This document shows positions 60,055 through 64,000 of a stretch of 64,000 bases of DNA, in pieces (within the stretch, counting starts at the first letter, position 1; each line of letters begins with the position of its first letter). This DNA comes from Rutidosis leptorrhynchoides (lineage: Eukaryota; Streptophyta; Magnoliopsida; Asterales; Asteraceae), in assembly GCF_046630445.1 (NCBI RefSeq), contig NC_092333.1, forward strand, positions 719,316,001-719,380,000, given 5' to 3'. The notes under the pieces are model-generated. The model was given only the letters and a program-made list of their open reading frames with translations, was not told the origin of the DNA and made no database searches. The translations under genes were made by a program, and so were the position numbers.

Positions 60055-60484
60055 TAAACTCTGACACGCCAGACCTGGTACAGCATTAATGACAATTAGG
60101 TTTTAAATTAATTATTATTATTATTAACCTTAATTAGGTTTTAGTTATTTAATTAGTTTTTAATTTTAAGTTTTAATTTATAACTTGTAATATTCAGTTT
60201 TTATTAATTATATAAAATTAATACTTTTATTAAAAAAATAATATTTTTATAAAAATAAGTAATTTAATCATTTTTTGTATCTTTTTATAAATTGTATATT
60301 TTTAATCGTTTAATTCATAAATTGAATATTTATCGTTCGTAACTAGTTTTAAACTTAGTTTTTGCCGTAGTATTTTATATTTCTAGATTTCTACGCTTTG
60401 CCGTAAAATCCCTTAAGTACTTTTTCTTTAAGACTTGAGCGCTTTAGAATTTTACGACGTCACTTATCGCTTTAATATTTAATA

Positions 60485-60680
60485 CTCCCTCCGTCCCACT
60501 TCAAATGTCCACCTTTCTATTTTGGGACGTCCCATATCAAATGTCCACTTTGTATATTAAAAAATGAAAAGATGTTATTCTGGAGAGAGAAGATTTATGA
60601 TTGGTGAAGAATGAAGTTAGTGGGATTTCCTAAAACTGTGTGCAAAAAGTAAGTGGACACTTGTAATGGGACGGAGGTAG
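60485..60680. mobile_element. Stowaway MITE (Tc1/mariner type)
   Basis: CTCCCTCCGTCCCACTTCAA at the left and GGGACGGAGGTAG at the right are inverted repeats, flanked by TA on both sides (60483-60484, 60681-60682). Inner arms AATGTCCAC and GTGGACACTT also pair. It is 196 bp with no coding capacity. Confidence 0.93.
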
Positions 60681-61145
60681 TAGATTTTAGTGCCTAATTA
60701 AGTTATTGCCGTTTTGGATATAGAATTCCTTTTAAGCTTTAATTCCTTTAGACTTAATTTTTAATATTTAGTTTTTAGACTTTTAAGTTTCGACGCTTTA
60801 CTTTCTTATTATTAATTTTCGACCTTTTATTTTTCGACGTTTTTCGATGCACTCTTCTTCTTTCTCATTTCTACGCTCTAGTTTTTAGGACATAGAATTT
60901 TCTTTATTTTCTTTAAATTTCGATGAAAAATTATTTTAAGCGGTTAAATTGATAGACATCCAAAATTTTCTAGTTCGTAGTAATAGTTGGATTTGTTAGT
61001 GGCGAGTTGTGGGCTTCCGATTTAAAGGGTCCTGGCTACCTGCTGCATCTATTGGCTATTCGAAACGTGGGCAAAATCAGAAAAGTCTATTAATTTGATA
61101 ACTTATATAATTTTTATCTTTTATAACTAACAGGATATTCAGTGA

Positions 61146-62438
61146 ATGCACCGAGCAAAACGTTCACCACCTTTCATGCGTTCACCACCTGTAACTCGAT
61201 CAAGACATCTAGCCAACATTGTCGTCATTGATTTTTCTTTAGAATCATCATCTAGTCGACCAAGTACTCCAATTCAAATTTCTGATAATCCATTTTTTGA
61301 ACCCGACCTCACAATTGAGAATCCGGAGGATATTCAAGGACAATTCAGAGATCCTGAACCACTAATCTTTCCTCCTGAACCACAAATCACCCATCCAGAG
61401 ATTGTCGAGGAAGAAATTATTAAATCAGAATCCTCTAGTGATTCAGATTCAACAAATTCAATCATGAAAAATCAGGAACCTCTAAGTATGAAAGATCGAA
61501 TGAGAGCTAAACGTACTGGCCAAGGTCACGCAATTACTCAACCAGACATTAATGCGCCAGATTATGAAATCAAAGGACAAATCCTACACATGGTAACTAA
61601 TCAATGCCAATTTAGTGGTGCGCCGAAGGAAGATCCAAATGAACATCTTCGTACCTTTCATAGGATCTGTACTCTATTCAAAATCAGAGAAGTTGAGGAT
61701 GAACAGATCTATCTCATGTTATTTCCCTGGACTTTAAAGGGAGAAGCCAAAGATTGGTTAGAATCATTACCGGAAGGGGCGATTGATACATGGGATGTTT
61801 TAGTTGAAAATTTTCTTAAACAATTCTTTCTGGAAGGAGAAATTGTTACGTTCGCGCAAAAGCCAAATGAAACTCTATATGAGGCATGGACAAGATTTGG
61901 AAAGTTGTTGAGAGGATGTCCTCAATATGGTTTAGACAATTATCAAATAGTATAAATATTCTATCAAGGATGCGACATTACTACACGAAAAGACATCGAC
62001 ATAGCAGCTGGTGGTTCCATTATGAAGAAAACCGCAACTGAAGCTTACAAAATTATTGATAACACTGCTTCCCACTCACATGAGTGGCATCAAATAAAAT
62101 ACATCATTAGATCATCTAAAGCGGCTAGAGCCGATTCTAGCCATGACTTTGATTCCATTTCCGCAAAATTAGATGCTTTCGAGAGACGAATGGAAAAGAT
62201 GACTAAAGATATTCGCGCAATACGAATTAGTTGTGAGCAGTGTGGAGGACCACATTTGACAAAAGATTGTCTCAGTATTGAACAAACAATGGAACAAATA
62301 GAGAATGTTTCATACATGAACCAAAGGCATGAAAATAATTATCAGAATAATTATCAACCGCCAAGACCAAACTACAATCAAAATCAGAATTATAACCGAA
62401 ATGTTTCATACAATAACCAACAAGGTCCTAGCAATTAA
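61146..62438 (+). pseudogene. Athila gag, premature stop
   Basis: One reading frame from the ATG at 61146, with stops at 61953 and 62436. The capsid core has LMLFPWTLKGEAKDWLESLP and LVENFLKQFF; the C-terminal part has a single zinc-knuckle-like CEQCGGPHLTKDC and an Asn/Gln/Tyr-rich tail. The frame continues after each stop (further stops near 62574 and 62643) into protease, so decay is mostly by nonsense changes. Ser/Glu-rich N-terminus. This is the Athila-type gag of Ty3/gypsy elements. Confidence 0.9.
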
Positions 62439-62648
62439 CAAGTATCTAACAATACTTACAATCAGCAAAGACCTATTTTTCCAAATAAACCACCACAAAC
62501 CGATGATAAAAATCCAAATCTAAAAGACATGATGTCGAAACTAGTTGAATCTCAAACGCAGTTTTTCACATCTTAAAAACTTCGCAATGAACAAAATGCT
62601 CAAGCATTTAGAAATCAACAAGCTTCTATTCAAAATCTGAAATAAGAA

Positions 62649-63780
62649 GTGAGCAACCTAGCAAGGTTGATAGGTGAAAGAAAACTGGGGAGTCTACCTA
62701 GCGATACAAATGCTAACCCCCGAAATGAAACAGCTAAAGACATTACCACAAGAAGTGGTATTACACTTAAACCACCTGAAATACCTGTAATTTCTGATGA
62801 ATCTATTCCTACTACACAGGCACCACAGCCTGAGCAAGATAAGGAAACAGAACCGGTAGTTGAAAAGGTTAATGAAAATAACACAGTTAAGGCTAAACCT
62901 TATATTAAACCATACCAACCACCGCTTCTTTACCCGAGTAAAATGAGAAAAGAAAGACTTGAAGCCGAGCAATCCAAATTTTTGGATATCTTTAAACAAA
63001 TAAATGTAAATCTTCCTTTCATTGATGTGATTTCAGGAATGCCAAGATATGATAAATTCTTGAAAGATCTAATCACAAATAGAAAGAAAATGGAAGAACT
63101 CTCGGATGTTACTATGAATGCTAATTGTTCTGCAGTGCTATTGAATAAACTACCAGAAAAACTCTCAGATCCAGGAAGTTTCACAATTCCATGTTTTCTG
63201 AGAAGTCTTAGTTCAATAGAAGCATTGGCAGATTTAGGTGCTAGTATAAATTTAATGCCGTATTCACTATACGCTAAACTAGACCTCGGAGAATTGAAAC
63301 CAACACGAATCACAACTAGCAGATCGATCAGTAAAATATCCTAGAGGGATAATGGAGAACATACTAGTTAAAGTTGGTACTTTAGTATTTCCAGTAGATT
63401 TTGTTATTCTGGACATGGAAGAAGATTCTCGAGTTCCTCTTATATTAGGAAGACCATTCTTAAACACGGCTAAAGCAATAATAGACGTGTTCGGTAAGAA
63501 ACTGACCCTAAGTATAGAGGACGAGAGTGTTACCTTTTCTATTGATAGAGCCATGCAACAATCGCAATCTGCAGATGATACATGTTATTACATTCAAACT
63601 ATAGATTCACATGCAGAATTGTTACAAGAATTTCCAGAATTACAAGGAACAGGAGAATGTTCTTTAGGAGAAGGAACTGAACCAATTGATGAAGCTGAAA
63701 TGTTAGCCGCACTCATGGCTAATGATTATGAACCAACAACAGAAGAACTTCAAATGCTAAAAGAGGAAGACAGATATTGA
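62649..63780 (+). pseudogene. Athila protease region, frameshifted
   Basis: The first part (62649-63344) includes KYPRG-family upstream sequence TMNANCSAVLLNKLPEKLSD and the aspartic protease site ADLGASINLMPYSLY. A one-base loss near 63315 shifts the frame; the next part (63352-63780) has VKVGTLVFPVDFVILDMEED and PLILGRPFLNTAKAIIDV, the conserved second half of Athila protease. The protease matures Gag-Pol. This copy is inactive. Confidence 0.9.
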
Positions 63781-64000
63781 TACAAATCATCGATAGAAGA
63801 ACCACCGACATTAGAGTTAAAACCACTTCTAACCCATTTGGAATATGCTTATTTACATGGTGAATCTGAATTACCTGTAATAATATCGTCTTCTCTCGGA
63901 AAATGAAAAATCTCAACTCATTTCTGTGCTAAAAGCTCATAAACCAGCTATTGCATGGAAGATTCATGACATTAAAGGCATAAGTTCTTCGTATTGCACA
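63781..64000 (+). pseudogene. Start of Athila reverse transcriptase, cut by window edge
   Basis: After a stop at 63778 the frame reads LELKPLLTHLEYAYLHGESE and LPVIISSSL, the typical Athila lead-in to RT. A frameshift near 63905 is followed by SVLKAHKPAIAWKIHDIKGI to the window end. The catalytic boxes lie beyond the window. Confidence 0.85.

Larger units (their letters stand above)
59677..61145 (+). other. Long untranslated leader of family E
   Basis: About 1.47 kb between primer site and gag, AT-rich, with the second palindrome pair (60005-60054) and a nested Stowaway MITE (60485-60680). Long leaders are usual in Athila elements. No ORF. Confidence 0.7.

Overview
The window is plant nuclear DNA, almost certainly from a eudicot and probably from the daisy family (Asteraceae). 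That placement is inferred from the general look of the repeats, not from a search. It is AT-rich, full of microsatellites, and dominated by nested transposable elements. Only one intact host gene is visible: a two-exon organ-specific protein (S2/P4-like) gene on the minus strand at 47855-48330. I found no rRNA, functional tRNA, CRISPR array or operon-like structure.

LTR families are named here by letter. Family A is a Ty3/gypsy chromovirus of Tekay/Del type with a ~2.2 kb LTR; A' is a related family seen as one solo LTR. Family B has unusually long LTRs (3.9-4.7 kb) and a full copy with no pol. Family C has a ~1.7 kb LTR (TGATATGG...ATATCA). Families D and E are Athila-type.

Left third (1-23 kb): a minus-strand family A element has its 5' LTR at 20621-22812, its Met-tRNA primer site at 20607-20618, and gag-pol at 16652-20158 in one frame broken by five stops. 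Its other LTR lies at 278-7170. A solo family B LTR (2292-7010) sits inside that LTR. A family B element (7168-16650) breaks the family A integrase at 16650/16651. A deletion with a 4-bp microhomology joins the family A LTR to the truncated 5' LTR of the B element at 7168-7171.

Middle (23-41 kb): a family C LTR fragment leads into a pol-less interior with acidic, repetitive ORF remnants. It is followed by a family C solo LTR (target duplication agggc), a family D 3' LTR with its polypurine tract, a second family C solo LTR (target duplication gttag), a family B solo LTR, and a decayed minus-strand coiled-coil retroelement ORF (36637-38585).

Right-centre (41-57.5 kb): this is a more gene-like region with many small elements. 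It holds a CACTA MITE split by an A' solo LTR, a Tourist-like element, the host gene, hAT-type MITEs, a PIF/Harbinger element with a nearly complete transposase, a CACTA MITE split by a SINE, a Helitron-like insert between two identical 269-bp direct repeats, and a SINE with a perfect 17-bp target duplication.

Right edge (57.7-64 kb): an Athila element (family E) has LTR, primer site, leader, gag, protease and the start of reverse transcriptase before the window ends.

The most unusual signals are non-coding. (1) Tandem stem-loops in family A and A' LTRs have arms that differ between units but stay complementary. (2) tRNA-like box A/B modules lie at the same place in three family B LTRs. (3) Paired 16-bp palindromes with identical 32-bp spacing occur in both the LTR and the leader of family E. 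(4) A perfect 269-bp duplication flanks the Helitron-like insert.
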